Of a stretch of 64,000 nucleotides of DNA, positions 1 to 11,398 are shown piece after piece. The stretch is from positions 21,442,800-21,506,799 of the forward strand of contig CP137682.1 of the NCBI GenBank assembly GCA_037976565.1. The letters run 5' to 3'. Under the pieces are notes generated by a model, which made no database searches, was not told the origin of the DNA, and saw only the letters and a list, made by a program, of their open reading frames with translations. Position 1 is the first letter of the stretch, and every line of letters starts with the position of its first letter. The position numbers and the translations under genes are program-made. The stretch is from Mesocentrotus franciscanus. Taxonomy: Eukaryota > Echinodermata > Echinoidea > Camarodonta > Strongylocentrotidae.

Positions 1-212
1 GAGTTACATCCCATCGCTAGCAATCGTGTAGTTTTGCTTCCTATGGTATTATTTGGGGCATTTTTTGTTTTAAAAATTATTTTGTTTTTAAAAGCTTTAA
101 GGTGTTTTCAACTCATATTGTCTACCTCAAGTAAATGCATTATCTTTATTACCGTCATCATCTTTAATATTTTCATAGTCATTACTTTTATTATAATCGA
201 ATTCATTTAAAT

Positions 213-316
213 TATCATTATTATTATCATTATTAATATTCTTATTATTTATTATTTATTATTATTATCATTATTATTATTATTATCATTATTATTATTA
301 ATATTATTATAATTAT
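213..316. repeat. ATT-rich microsatellite, intron of G-alpha gene
   Basis: Imperfect runs of ATT and ATC triplets fill the stretch just before the first visible G-alpha exon. The first 212 bases are AT-rich intron with no other signal. The tract ends about 15 bases before the splice acceptor, so it lies inside the branch-point region of that intron. Confidence 0.85.
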
Positions 317-330
317 AATTCATCCCTCAG

Positions 331-451
331 ATATAACTGCCTTAATCTTCGTCGTTGCCTGTAGTGGATTCGATCTTCAACTGCGAGAAGATGATTCCAA
401 GAACAGGCTTGCAGAATCGCTATCCCTCTACGAAAGATTATGGAAGAACAG
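331..451 (+). CDS. G-protein alpha subunit, Gs/olf class, internal exon (partial gene)
   Basis: First visible exon of a heterotrimeric G-protein alpha subunit, the GTPase that carries the signal from an activated receptor to adenylyl cyclase in the Gs class. It follows an acceptor ending CTCAG and stops before a GTCAGT donor. Translation reads TALIFVVACSG, then LREDDSKNRLAESLSLYERLW and KNR. This aligns with the Gs segment after switch II (TAIIFVVA, IREDN, NRL, LF, W, NNR). The first two bases complete a split Asp codon. Sequence between the conserved blocks departs clearly from vertebrate Gs, so this may be a diverged paralogue. The P-loop and switch regions lie upstream of the window. With the next three exons it gives about 157 residues in one continuous frame. 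Confidence 0.9.
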
Positions 452-1618
452 GTCAGTAACTTTCTGATCTTCGTTGCAACATTAATCTAGTACATCCCAG
501 TAGACTGGCAGCTCTTAAGAACGATAGTCCGTGAGACAGAAAAATGTCTGTTTTACCCCTCAGAAAAATGGCTGGTCTCGTGGGCCATCTATCTGGTGAA
601 CCCTTGGAGAAGTTGTGGGGAAAGCTTGCATGACCGACATGTCGCTTTCAGTGGGTGTATCCCGTTGATGTACGATACAATATTGTCTTAGACCTGTTCC
701 TCAAGACCACCTCCCGAGGTGGTCTTCTGAGCGGTCCAGAAGTCCACTTCCTGGACCACTTTGACCGTTCTCACTCACGTAAGAACCGCTCCTGAGGAAC
801 GGGTCTTAGTTAGACCGCTCCAACGAAGTGAATGAGAACGGGGTATTATTTAGCCATGGTAGCCTCAATAGTGCTCTTCCTATGGGCCCTGCAATTATTA
901 TTACCCCAGAAATCAATACACCTGTGTCGCAAGAGACAATTGCAGGTAGAGCATATTGTCCAAGGATCAGAGCACTACGTGAGGACCGAATCCAGGCCCT
1001 CTCGTATCAGAGTCAACTTCCTTACCAATAGACCGCAGTGGTTCTATCACAGTGCTCTTACTTTAAAACGTGGGTGTTTCTTATACATGCATACGTAAAG
1101 AGAAGACTCAGTTCTGGAAAACATGAATAATAATTTGTGAGCTTTCTCATTCTTTAGATGTCAGTTCGGAAAAATATCATAGTATCAATGTCCCCGAAAA
1201 AACGACGCTCTTCAAAAGTCCACATTTTCGAAATCATAAATAGAAACACCTGGACAGTTTCAGCTAAATTGTCATGCCTCATATTTTCTAGACCAACATA
1301 CTTATTACTGTTTGCGTGTATGTGACTTTGAGGAAGATCTATTAAATTTCTTTTCACTCTGGTAATTCCAAAATCTTATAGTACATACCCATCCTTATGT
1401 CCTGCAAAATCAACATTTCCCAACTGGTTCCAGACAGTTTCCTCCAAAATGTAATCGAATGATTCGAACTCAACGTTATTGTTAATGTTTGGACGTAGAC
1501 GTAGTCTTGTAAGTAGTTGAATCTGTAACCAATCTTTCTTAGAAACAAGAAAAAGGCATTCCCAAAGTTTATCGTTTCCTCGATAAATATGGATTTTTAA
1601 TTTTTGTTTTTACTTCAG
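452..1618. other. G-alpha intron with nested inverted repeat
   Basis: GT-AG intron (GTCAGT donor, acceptor ending TTCAG). It contains nested inverted repeats: a perfect 10-bp stem at 703-712/717-726 and an outer pair at about 690-705/791-807. I see no other supportable feature; the small open frames here have no recognisable protein. Confidence 0.75.
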
Positions 1619-1743
1619 ATTTTTGAAGGAGACCTCTGTCATCATCTTTCTGAATAAACAAGATATCTTAGCAGATAAGATCCGAAGTGGGAGAACCAAG
1701 ATGCAGTACTACTTCCCCGAATATGACGACTATACACCCCCGC
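1619..1743 (+). CDS. G-alpha exon carrying the NKQD guanine-binding motif
   Basis: Second visible G-alpha exon, between an acceptor ending TTCAG and a GTAAGT donor. It completes a split Arg codon (AG|A) and reads FLKETSVIIFLNKQD, then ILADKI and YYFPEYDDYTPP. NKQD is the G4 motif that sets guanine specificity in Ras-like and G-alpha GTPases. The YFPE(Y/F) block is also conserved in Gs. The exon ends one base into a codon, which matches the start of the next exon. Confidence 0.93.
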
Positions 1744-1824
1744 GTAAGTTTTTTGTCTTGGGGGTGTCTTTGAAAATGTTCGTCTAGCAAATCTATTGTG
1801 GTTAGTTTGATACCCTCTTTTCTG

Positions 1825-2056
1825 AAGTGCTATTGCCACCTCTCATGATCACAAGGTCGTGGGTTCGAGCCCCGGCATGGTAACATAATATATGCCCTTG
1901 AGCAAGGCATGCTATATACATTGCTCTCCTTCACCTAGGTTCTAGATGGGTACCCGATGGATGAGAAGGACAATGTGATTTGATTAGTATGTGCCCGCCC
2001 GTAAAAAAAGGGCGTCTAGCTGGAATGCTCCCAGGGAGTGGAGAATGTGCCCGTGG
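1825..2056 (+). mobile_element. tRNA-derived SINE fragment in G-alpha intron
   Basis: A B-box-like GGTTCGAGCCC at about 1862 is followed by a SINE-type body (CTTGAGCAAGGCA) and a short core near 2019-2041 (GGAATGCTCCCAGGGAGTGG). The same core occurs in reverse at about 33200-33225. The tRNA head is decayed, so this is a retroposon and not a tRNA gene. The surrounding intron runs from 1744 to 3381. Confidence 0.65.
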
Positions 2057-2433
2057 AAAACAATTATATATTCTGCTTTCAATTCATATAGTCTTTTTTT
2101 CGCAACACGATTGCAGAGACTTACCAGAAATCAGCTCAGACAAGTACACTTTCAAAAGCCTATCCAATGGCACATCCCGTAGAAATCATGGTGTGATTAC
2201 ATAATCCGTTTTTGTCATGGTATGCACATTTCAAAAGGTGATGGACCTCAACTGAAATCGCCTGAGGTTAATTTTTCGAATGTTGAATGTCTTTACGATC
2301 TTGTATCTCTTTTTATTCCTCAAATCTAGCCACGATCGAGCCGGCTGAAGAGCAATGCTGCTGTTTTGTGACGCGGTCGATGCAGGAGAGACAGAGGAGA
2401 AAAGAATCAAGTATGTCCGTGTGCCATAAGGCC

Positions 2434-2690
2434 TAAACAAAAAAGATGTTGTATTGCCCTTTAGGTGCCAAAACATGGGTCTGTCGGTCGGAAATCTTTT
2501 TTTTTCTTTCTCTCTCTTTGGGCTGATATTTCTCAGTTTGGAATGCTTAAAAATTAATACATATTTTTGTATTCATCAAACATTTTTTTCCTAAAAAACG
2601 GTTAAAAAAAAACGGTTAAAAAAAAGCCGACTTCAAGATTTTTGGGTCGGTCGCAAAGGGCAATACAACATCTTTTTTTTTAACGCCTAA
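2434..2690. mobile_element. Short inverted-repeat element in G-alpha intron
   Basis: The left arm around 2436-2466 (AAAAGATGTTGTATTGCCCT) returns as its reverse complement at about 2657-2685, just before a poly-T and AACGCC. Arms are about 30 bp, with a T- and A-rich interior. This is the layout of a small MITE. I could not define target-site duplications. The rest of the intron to 3381 shows nothing further. Confidence 0.55.
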
Positions 2691-3381
2691 CCATGATACT
2701 TCATTTGAAAGAATCAAATGAAATACTAGGACGGTCACCGAAGTTAACCGTACATGGCCCTAATTTGAAACCATGTTTCACCCATTTTTTCCCCAGTAGC
2801 AGACCTAAATTGAATCCGTTAGGATATAATACTAAGTTTATAAACTCTATCCAATCTATCAATTGGAAATAAATATCACTAGGGACGTTGACAATATAAG
2901 TGTCATAAACCGCCATAGTAATTAAAACCATACACTAACTTCGTTATTTTGAGAGAGAGAGAGAACGAAAGACACAACAAACTTATTTTTAGACGTTGCT
3001 CCATAATTAATAATAAAGATAATCTCCATAATTCAGCAGAACACATTCGACTATGATTTATACCTAGACATTAGATGAATGAAATGGCGCCATCATCGGT
3101 GGAATGCTGGATAAATCTGCTGAGATTTTACTTTATTCCCTTCATTCGTTATACTGATGTGCACGACACGATTCCTTGTACCCAAAGTATAGTTGTTTAC
3201 TGCATCCCTTGAAAAATTGCTCTTCTATCAGGATATCGATAATTCTAAATATTTTCCCTTAAAACATAATAATCACTTACATTTCAGATGCCTTACATGA
3301 TTTATACATGAAGGAAGGCCAACGCCGTTAACACAAATTGTTTCATTTTATTCTTACTTCTCATCTTTTAATTTGCTGTAG

Positions 3382-3455
3382 CTTTTCCCGAACTCGGCAT
3401 GATCCAAAGTCGGGAGTTCTTTAAAGTCAAGAGCTTCATCAAAGACAAATTCACA
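3382..3455 (+). CDS. G-alpha exon, segment before alpha-5
   Basis: Third visible G-alpha exon. The acceptor ends TGTAG and the donor is GTGAGT. It finishes a Pro codon and reads FPELGMIQSREFFKVKSF, then IKDKFT, in the place where Gs has its variable loop followed by KYFIRDEFL. The loop is shorter than in vertebrate Gs, lacking the Glu/Pro-rich stretch. The exon ends on a codon boundary. Confidence 0.88.
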
Positions 3456-3778
3456 GTGAGTACTTTCATATTTTATTTCAGTTTTCTATATGGAGGGGGA
3501 GATCTTTTTAAAGTATCCGCTATTAGGTTTCATTTTATTTTGGAACACGTCGCGAAAAGCTCACATCAAAACTAATTTTCATATTTTCTAGGTTGCTCTG
3601 ATTTACTATCAACTATGTCATTCGTGGGATTGCGTTAGGGAGGATTATGTCAACTTCGAACGCAGGACGTTCGCTTCGTCTAAACCATGAATTATTAAAA
3701 CACTAAACTTCAACAGCCATGCAATGAGAATAGTAAGTGCTTTATGGTAAATGTTGTCTTGAAAGAAGCCTAGGTTAG

Positions 3779-3990
3779 GCGGGATAGCTCAGTGGTAGAG
3801 CAGTGGTCTCTTAACCGGGAGGACCCGGGTTCGAAACCAAGTCGATGAGTAAGTGTCCTTTGGTAAGGCATTAATCCCCATTACCACGTCTTTCAGAGAG
3901 GACTTATAGCCGTCGGCCCCCTGGTTGCTTACTAACGAGCATATACATTTTTTTTTAGCAGTCAGGTAACAGAAACCAACCAACCAACCA
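3779..3990 (+). mobile_element. tRNA-Lys-like SINE in G-alpha intron
   Basis: A tRNA-like head has a clear A box (TAGCTCAGTGGTAGAGC) and B box (GGGTTCGAAACC), with CTCTTAA at the anticodon position, as in tRNA-Lys(CTT). It runs into a tRNA-unrelated body and ends in a T-rich stretch and CCAACCAACC repeats. The 5' and 3' ends of the head do not pair into an acceptor stem. This is therefore a SINE on the sense strand of the host intron. Confidence 0.8.
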
Positions 3991-4423
3991 AATTAAACCT
4001 GGCTAGTCAGTCCACTAGTTATGGAAAGCCACGTGTCGATCAACCCCTAAGTTTCATACAAATTACTGTAATTATGTAAAAAAACAGAGAAACTAGATAA
4101 ATTTGGCCAGGAATAAAATAGAAAAAAAATCATAGAATAATTTCTTATTTTCTGTAAATTAAATAATCATGAAGGCTGATTCTGTGTTTGGCACCGCATA
4201 TACTGATAGATGAACGCTACGCAGTTAGACAGGGTTTAAACCTGGTCAAAAGTTAGGTGGCTTTGGCGGAATAAGGGCCAATAAGGTTCAGACTTTAAGA
4301 ATTAAATTGATTTCCTCTTTTTATATACAAACTAACACCACATTTATAACGTGACTATACTAACTGATCCTCTTTAACAATTTATTTCCTTTTTGGGTTT
4401 GTTTTTATCTTGTCTTTTTCCAG

Positions 4424-4579
4424 GAATTGAGTACTGTTCAAAATACGGCAATCAAGTTCCGTAAGTGCTGTTATCCCCACTACACATGCGCAGTGGACAC
4501 AGAGAATATTAAGAAAGTCTTCCACTACTGCGAAGACATCATTCAGAGAGAGAATCTCAAAAAATATGAACTACTTTAG
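4424..4579 (+). CDS. G-alpha terminal exon with TCA motif and YELL C-terminus
   Basis: Last G-alpha exon, from an acceptor ending TTCCAG to the TAG stop at 4577-4579. It encodes [19 protein letters not shown], then EDIIQ and KKYELL. TCAVDT is the G5 guanine-contact motif. The alpha-5 helix and final YELL are diagnostic for Gs/Golf; Gi, Gq and G12 have different tails. No cysteine lies at position -4, so pertussis-toxin ADP-ribosylation would not be expected. The first 13 codons ([13 protein letters not shown]) replace the short Gs loop and look unlike known Gs, so this may be a divergent or lineage-specific paralogue. Confidence 0.95.
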   Translation, partial: ELSTVQNTAIKFRKCCYPHYTCAVDTENIKKVFHYCEDIIQRENLKKYELL

Positions 4580-4960
4580 CGGCAAACGATCGTTCCGCAT
4601 TAACGGCAGAAGGTCGTTCGGCTGTAACGGCAAAAGGACGTTAAGCTTTAACAACAAAAGGATTCCTAGTTCCATTGGCAAAAGGCTGTTCAACTCCAAC
4701 TGTAAACCGTTTACCTTTAACGCAAAAGAACATTACACGTCAATTGCAAAAGGATGTTGAACTGTAATGGTAAAATGACATTCCCTTTCATTGGAAAATG
4801 GAAGTTCAAACTTCAACGGAAAAAAGGACGTTCAGCCTCAAGGGCAAGAGGAACTTCACTCTTAATGGCAAAAGGACGTTCAGCTTTAACAGTAAAATGA
4901 CATTCGCTCATATCGGCAAAAATACGTGCAACCTTAATGGCAAAAGTTCGCTCAGATGAG
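4575..4960 (+). repeat. Degenerate 24-bp minisatellite at the G-alpha stop codon and 3' UTR
   Basis: About 15 diverged copies of a 24-base unit related to GGCAAAAGGACGTTCAGCTT. The first unit overlaps the stop codon, because the final Leu-Leu-stop bases (CTACTTTAG) look like the end of a repeat unit. The period is a multiple of three, so one off-frame reading stays open for 64 codons (4566-4760) as an eight-residue repeat. That reading is a by-product of the repeat and not a gene. Confidence 0.8.
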
Positions 4961-7435
4961 GGTTTACCAGAATATGATACAAACCTACACGGTAAGATCA
5001 TGGACCTACACTGTACTAGGTCCATCGTAAGATCGAGGATTTCGTAAAATTGGAGGGGATAGATTTCTGAAGAAATAACTGAGAAAGTGAAATACATAGG
5101 GGATACCACATCTTTCCATTGTTCATTTAATCAATAAACCTCTGCCAAGAAACGAAGGGTTATCATGTTTTTCATGTGCCTTTTTGGTCGCGATTTTGAG
5201 GGGCACTTTTTAGGAATTATGTACATAATGGTATGTCTTTCGATTCTTAAAGGGAGGGGCCTTGGCTTGGTTTCGTCCCACGAAACCCACCAGTGGACAT
5301 ATCCTAAGCCTTCTCGTAGTGGATGCCATGCAATATAACTCTTTATAGGGCACATTGTATTTATCATGGGATAGATATAACAAAGGCTTCAACATTATGA
5401 AACTGTTTCCGGTCCAAGATCAATCTATACTGGAGCTAATCAAGACCTCTTGGTGCATATTGTTTCGTGCAAAAGTGTGGCAAAGGAGCGAGTGTGCAGA
5501 GAGACGAAGAAAGCAACCGAAGTGATTAGCATGGGGCCGGTGCTTATTTTGAACTTACTTTGTCCGTTAATTTCTTGGTAACATAAATTGTGCGTATATT
5601 ATTTGGAAATATTCATTCGACTATGACATTTAAGAAGTGTGTCAGTAGAAAAGGAGTTCTAGATTGAAAGGAATTAATGGGAATTAATTAAACTTACATT
5701 CATTTCAAAATATAACTTTCTTGTAATGCTTTAATACTCTTGGCTAAGTCGGATATTTAATTCGGCGTTTATTATTGATTATTGGTCGAGTGCCGAGTGC
5801 CAATGTAACCATTCAGTTCAATTCAATTCAATTAAATGTATTTATTTTTCCAATGTACGTTCGACATGGATATTTGTTTCGCTCACATGTAAAATAAAGG
5901 CTCAGACATAGTTTACAAAGAACAGAAAAAGGATTCACCGAAATATTTTAATAATCAGCAATTATACATACTTAGCACATACGTTATAAGCTGAATATTT
6001 AACTTATGATGAAAGGTGATTAAATTAATGAGCCTTTTAGTAGTTTAGGGAATTGGTCACCTAAAATAAAGGAAATAGAAAGTGGTTTCTCTCCTACCTT
6101 GTCTTGTAGTAACACCTGTTGAAACCGGCACCAGAATATTCACAAGGTGAATTATAGGTAGTCGTTCAAATATTGCACAGTACCCGTAGAAAGAATATGG
6201 AGGCTAGATTATATACAAAGTAATGTCGCTTCTTTGCGGATGAAGTAAGGGAGAAGAAACTCGTAATCTCAAAAAAGTAATAAGGCCTTAGAACCGAGTA
6301 GAGAATCGAGCGAAGAAATAAGACATGAATTATGATGAAGCTGAATTAGCCTTGGTGTCGACTCTCTCTAAAAGACGTGTGCTCTATAAGAACAGCTTAG
6401 GAGGGTGTGGAATGTGCTTGCCAGAATAACTGCACATCCCAATACAATAGGGTTTAGAATGTACTTGCCAGAGAAAGTATGTGTGGCACTCGAGTAATGT
6501 TACAGGTGTCACTATAGAAATGGGTGACAAGGCAAGACTTCTAGCCACACAATAAAGTCAAAACAATAATATTTACAAATGTAAAGTTCTTCTAAGGTCA
6601 AGTCACTACAGTAGAATGTAAATAGTCTGGCCCCGTTTGTAGTCATGGTTTAAACTTTGGCCAGTTACTACGCTTATAATACTGGCAAAGGAGGCTAGAG
6701 AAATGTACGTTAAAAAGGGAGATGTTAAATAAGATAAACATATCTACTTGCCTCCTTCTTCAAGTAATAACGAATAGCAATATTATGAATAATGTTTGTG
6801 CCTTGCTCGAGGAGCCATGAGCCCCTTTTGATGACCCCAATGAATTTTTCACTTTTTAATGATATAAGAAGAAGAATAATAATTTCAACTCACTTTTGTG
6901 CGGTGTGTGTATTACATGAATAATGCCTCATGGAAATGGTTGTTCTCGGAGCAGCAGCCGGAGAGTTTATCGTGGTCGAGGGAAACAACTGTAGGTAGAA
7001 TAACGCTGGATATTTGTGCCTGATTTCCGAATCAAAAGGTTACAGGATCATATCGAAGTTGCATTCGATAGTCTATCACAATGTTACAAAAAGTAAATTG
7101 ATATTAAGTAATCCTATTTTAAAGGTTAAAGGTAAAACAAACACAAAAATAACAAATAGTTGATGTATGTTTGGTTAGTTTGACATTTGACATCATAAGC
7201 CTAATAGTGGTAGGTAATAACGCCATCGAAATGACGCATCGTATATCAACGGGTATAGCCTTGATGCCTCTGTTGGTTCACCAGTTTACAAATCCAGCAT
7301 AATTAGTTATGGAGTCTGTTTTTATTCATTTTCAGGAGTATCACAAAAGAGGTCAAAACATGACAAAAATTAGAAGAGAAGCGAAATGTCTACATAAACT
7401 CTCAGTCTATTAAATGGAGGTTACTAGTTGATTAG
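4961..7435. other. G-alpha 3' flank and intergenic DNA
   Basis: Mostly AT-rich DNA with no convincing exon. It contains a canonical AATAAA at 5133-5138, 554 bases after the G-alpha stop. A dispersed repeat at about 5815-5950 includes a tandem TTCAA run and returns in inverted orientation at 49470-49560. I see nothing else supportable. Confidence 0.6.
5133..5138 (+). promoter_or_regulatory. Candidate polyadenylation signal for G-alpha
   Basis: First clear AATAAA on the sense strand downstream of the stop codon. Its distance would include the 24-bp minisatellite in the 3' UTR. Only the hexamer supports it, so the real site could be elsewhere. Confidence 0.4.
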
Positions 7436-7439
7436 TTGA

Positions 7440-7530
7440 TTCAGCCGAGGTCGCAGGTTCGAAACTGAGTCACGCCTTTCGGATGGTGACGTTAGAGGTC
7501 CGTCCCCAGATAAGACGTAAATAATCATAT
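7440..7530 (+). mobile_element. SINE fragment with B box
   Basis: CGCAGGTTCGAAACTGAGTC is a B-box-like sequence. It is followed by a body resembling that of the SINE at 3779 (GTGACGTTAGAGGTCCGTC compared with the GACTTATAGCCGTCGGCC stretch). The A-box half is missing, so this is a truncated copy. Confidence 0.5.
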
Positions 7531-7744
7531 CCGATTGATACACGTCTGTAAAAACCCAATTACACACACACAACGAGAGTGCACTTCACAATACAAAACA
7601 AAACAACAGAATTATGACAATAGCAGCGTCAAGGGTCTGAGATTTTTTGTTTCAACTGTTTTTCTTTTTCAAATGCCAATTGGCAGTCTATGTCCCCTTA
7701 TTTTCATGTCTGAGGTCTTGTATAATTGGCAATTTCTTGATATA

Positions 7745-7885
7745 CAGCCGTACCTGTCTTAGTGGTCACCTCTTCATAAAGGTCACCTGTATATAGCGGT
7801 CATGTATTTCGTCTTCCTCGAGATAAAAATGTGTGTTGTAGAATCTATCTAGAAAGGCCGCCTCTCTGCAGTATCCATTATCCTT
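7745..7885 (+). repeat. Dispersed repeat, copy 1 (second copy at 19826)
   Basis: Contains internal short repeats around GGTCACCTGTATATAGCGG and shares a conserved order of blocks with 19826-19955: CCTGTCT..GTG, then CTGTATATAG, then TTGTAGAAT, then GGCCGCCT. Both copies lie in the same orientation. The family could not be named. Confidence 0.6.
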
Positions 7886-9340
7886 GTTTCCCTTCGGTGG
7901 TTTCAATGGACAGGTTTTTGAGTGTACACATAATTATTTCGGTGCAAATTTCTTCTCAATTTGTATTCAAATGACGTGACAATTTGTCACAAATAACTCG
8001 CAGTTAAACATTGTGTTTGGGTTGTGCTATTTTTCTTCTTAAAAGGAAATCCTCGCATCTTTTTTTAAAGATTGCATACATGTTATTTTCATTTTGATGC
8101 GAGTTAACATGCGTTGAGATTCCATCAAATTTTCTGACAGTCAGGCGAGGTCGATGTACTATAAAATCATGATGTTATCATTTACAAAAAAATAAATTAT
8201 CAGGGGAAAATGTGCAAATTCTGTTGACGACAGTAAAGACGATAGAAAATAAATGGAACATATAGATATTAACACATATACGGAGAATATTATGAATGAG
8301 TTATCAATCTGTCCCATGGGTATCTGAATCATAGAGTAGAATCAAATTATCTCCTTTGGAAATTCGAGGAGAAAAAACCACTTTGATAATTGAGAAAGAA
8401 ACATGCAATCAACAGAATACAATTTGCAGATGTGCAATTTACAGCTAAATAATTGCAGTAGAAAAACTGCCCTTCCAAAGACGGGTAGAATATATTTATA
8501 CAAAGACGTGCTGTAAAATATTGTCAAAGGAGTATGTTGTAAGGTAGTTTTCATGTTTATTATAAGAAGAAAAAATATAAAAGGAATGAAACTGAAAAGT
8601 ATGCAGTAATCTAAATGAAAAAAAAGTATTACACATGCCTTTTAAAAAAGACGATGGTATCATCAATACGACTAAACCTTAGAATTATCATGTTTGTATA
8701 TATGATATTGATGGTACTAAACATGTTGTATTTTGCATATTTTGTACGTGATCAGACAAATACAATATTATCAAAATATTTTTTGCCTTAAATATAGGCA
8801 AATAATGTAATGTGTAGTTTTGAATATCATATTTTATATGAAATAAATAAAACACAATGATGAAAATTTTCTCTTGAATGAGTAGTATTTTGTAAAATGA
8901 GTCGTGTGATCTAAAATATGAAACGATACGTGTATTTATTAGTTTTTAATATATTGGGAAATCAGGCTATGAATTACGGGCGTCGCTAAAGCGTCGAGAA
9001 GAGGGGGTGTCCTTAAATTAATTTCTTTGTCGATTACTAATGTCCGAATTTGTTGTATATAGGCACAAAGCCATAGATTTTCTACCCTGGTCTACAAATG
9101 TACAAATAAGAGGAAATTCATACAAAATGAAATTGGAAAAAGTGATAAATTTCTAGAGGCATGTTTTACAATGTTGTGACCCAATTTCTTGTTTTGTTAC
9201 CCCGTAAATTCTTTACTAGTGACACTCCTAGTGTAAAGGATTAGCTTACCGACCAAACAATAAAAAGTCGTTCATGTACATCATTTTATCATTCCATCTG
9301 AATAATTGTTTTTTTTAAATTTTATTATTTTATTTTATAG
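7886..9340. other. Intergenic DNA, nothing recognised
   Basis: AT-rich sequence with poly-A/T runs. I found no exon with splice sites, no RNA gene and no clear inverted-repeat element. Confidence 0.5.
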
Positions 9341-9344
9341 ACAA

Positions 9345-9420
9345 CATATCGTACGCACACACGCATACGCACACACACGCATACACACACGCACACGCTC
9401 AAACACCCTCACACACATCG
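9345..9420. repeat. Imperfect CA microsatellite
   Basis: ACACACGC-type dinucleotide repeats with interspersed CG steps. Open frames through here give low-complexity His/Thr protein and are not genes. Confidence 0.85.
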
Positions 9421-9429
9421 TTGATTGGT

Positions 9430-10137
9430 TCCACACTACACCATTACACCTTCCTTTCCACTCCCTCCTCATTTATTTCTCTTTTCCTCTCCTGTCCTCT
9501 CCTTACTTCCTCTCCTATCTCTCGTCCTCTCTCTGTTTTGCTTTATTAATTTCCCTTATTCCTGTCCTCTATCTGTCCATCTCGCTCTCGCTATCTCTCT
9601 CTCATCTTTCTTATGACCTCGCCCATCTCAAATGGCTACAATGCGGGGTGAGGGGCGGGGGATGTGGGAGTGTGCATTCCAAGCAATTAGATTTACGCTT
9701 TCTCCTTTTGTTAAAACTGTTTATGCTGATTGGTTATGTTAATAAGTATGTACGAATGTACTACTTGAGTAAATTGTTGTTATAGACTAAAGAATTGGAA
9801 GAACATAAATGTTACTTCGAATTTGAATTGAATAGAAAAAGTACGTAAAAGTAGGTAAATATGAGAAAGAAAGGGTGAACGAGTGGGGAGGGGGTAGACA
9901 ATGTACAGAGAAGATGACTTCTCCTTCCATGCACACGCTCACTCTAGTTGATGCTATTCTTATTTCGCTATCCCTCTATGTCTCTCCCTCTCCTTCTCTA
10001 TTTTTCTATCTCGCTCTATCTCTCTCCCCCTCTCTCTCTGTGTTATATATTTACTTTTCTCTGTTTCTTTTTCCCTTTCTTTCTCTGTCTCTGTCTCTCT
10101 TCCTCATATTAGCTCTTTTCATCCTTCTCTCTCATCA
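9430..10137. repeat. Two pyrimidine-rich low-complexity tracts
   Basis: CT-rich stretches at 9430-9615 and 9955-10135 are separated by ordinary sequence. They create long Ser/Leu-rich open frames on the plus strand with no domain, which I treat as spurious. Confidence 0.8.
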
Positions 10138-10865
10138 GTCATCACGACTCCAAAAATTAATCCTGACAATATACTCATTTACATGTACGAGTCAAATGTA
10201 TTTTAGTAAAAGTGCATTAATTCGCAAATCTTTATTGAAATGTTAAGGCAATATGCTCCTTGGGATTTACATTTACATTCAAATATTTATAGGCATAGGC
10301 ATACACGGGAAAGTAGTTGACAGTTAAACAAAGAATAATGATAAAGTGCAAGTTTTTTGTCTATGTTGCAGAAGTAGTGACATGAAAAAAGTGATATGAT
10401 ACGCGTCAACCGTTAGTAGCGATGCTTAGAAACTCAGACTCCAGCACGGAAAGTAATGAATATTTTAGTTCCGCCAAGGTAACAAAATTGTCTTTACAAA
10501 GAACAAAACATGCGTAGAAAAAAATTGAGGTAAAAATGTGTATTAAAATACGACATCAGGTAAGAAAAAATATGCACCCAGAGTATAGAGGTGCAAAATC
10601 GTGTAATGCTTCAGGAACTTTAGCACAATAGACATCGAGTGAGACACACACTGTTTTCCAATTTTCTTTAGATTTCAGGAAGAATTGAGGGATTTTTTTT
10701 TTTTTTGGGGGAGTATTCCATAAAAGCAAGTTTAGTTAACTTCCAAAGGAATCTGTTTAATGAAACACAAAGACCCGCATTCTACTAAAATTCAAACTCG
10801 ACACTGGGCTTAAGCTTGTGTTCAAAATGGGGTGTAACAAAGGAACTTGGTCTAACTTTCCTTTG

Positions 10866-11398
10866 TTAAAGGTACTATGTCCCATTTGCAGGTCAAACAA
10901 ATGAAAAGGTTAAATTCCAACGAAAGACAATACTTATTTAGAACTTCCTTCAAAACGAAAGGGTTTGAAAATGGTTTTCTTGTGGGAAAATAACGACCAT
11001 TTGTTGTCAAATCGACATAAGTGATTACAATCACCTAAGTAATAATCTGATTTTCAGACCCTTGTACCGAATGGTCGTACGTTTTTGTGCTGCACAAAGA
11101 TTCAATCAGTTTAGTTCTGGCCGTTACAAGTAATGGGTTATTGATGTAGACAAATGCTTATGTATGTTAGTACCAAAGGAAAAAAAGATGTCAGTCAGTC
11201 ACTCAATAGTGTCTGACAGGGAAGTCTAGAAAGTAAACGGGTTTCCTTGCATAATATGAATACTAGAACCATGGAGCTACATGCTAGAACACTGCTAACG
11301 TTTAAATTTCACAGATATGACATACATGACATATTCATAATTCCTGCAAAGTTCTACAGAATTTGATGTTGGCTGCAAAAGGGACATAGTATCTTTAA
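10866..11398 (+). mobile_element. MITE family A, copy 1 (TTAA termini)
   Basis: Starts TTAAAGGTACTATGTCCCAT and ends with the matching inverted end GGGACATAGTATCTTTAA. Length is 533 bp, with no transposase. Three further copies lie at 13172-13711, 25984-26517 (reversed) and 39022-39117 (truncated), sharing the interior. TTAA at both ends fits the target site of the piggyBac and Kolobok superfamilies; which one is not resolved. Confidence 0.85.

Noticed and set aside
3779..3850. A tRNA-Lys gene
   Set aside because: A and B boxes are clear, but the acceptor stem does not pair and the sequence runs into a SINE body, so it is a retroposon head.
4566..4760. A separate small gene after the G-alpha stop
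   Set aside because: It is an off-frame reading of the 24-bp minisatellite, overlapping the G-alpha terminal exon.
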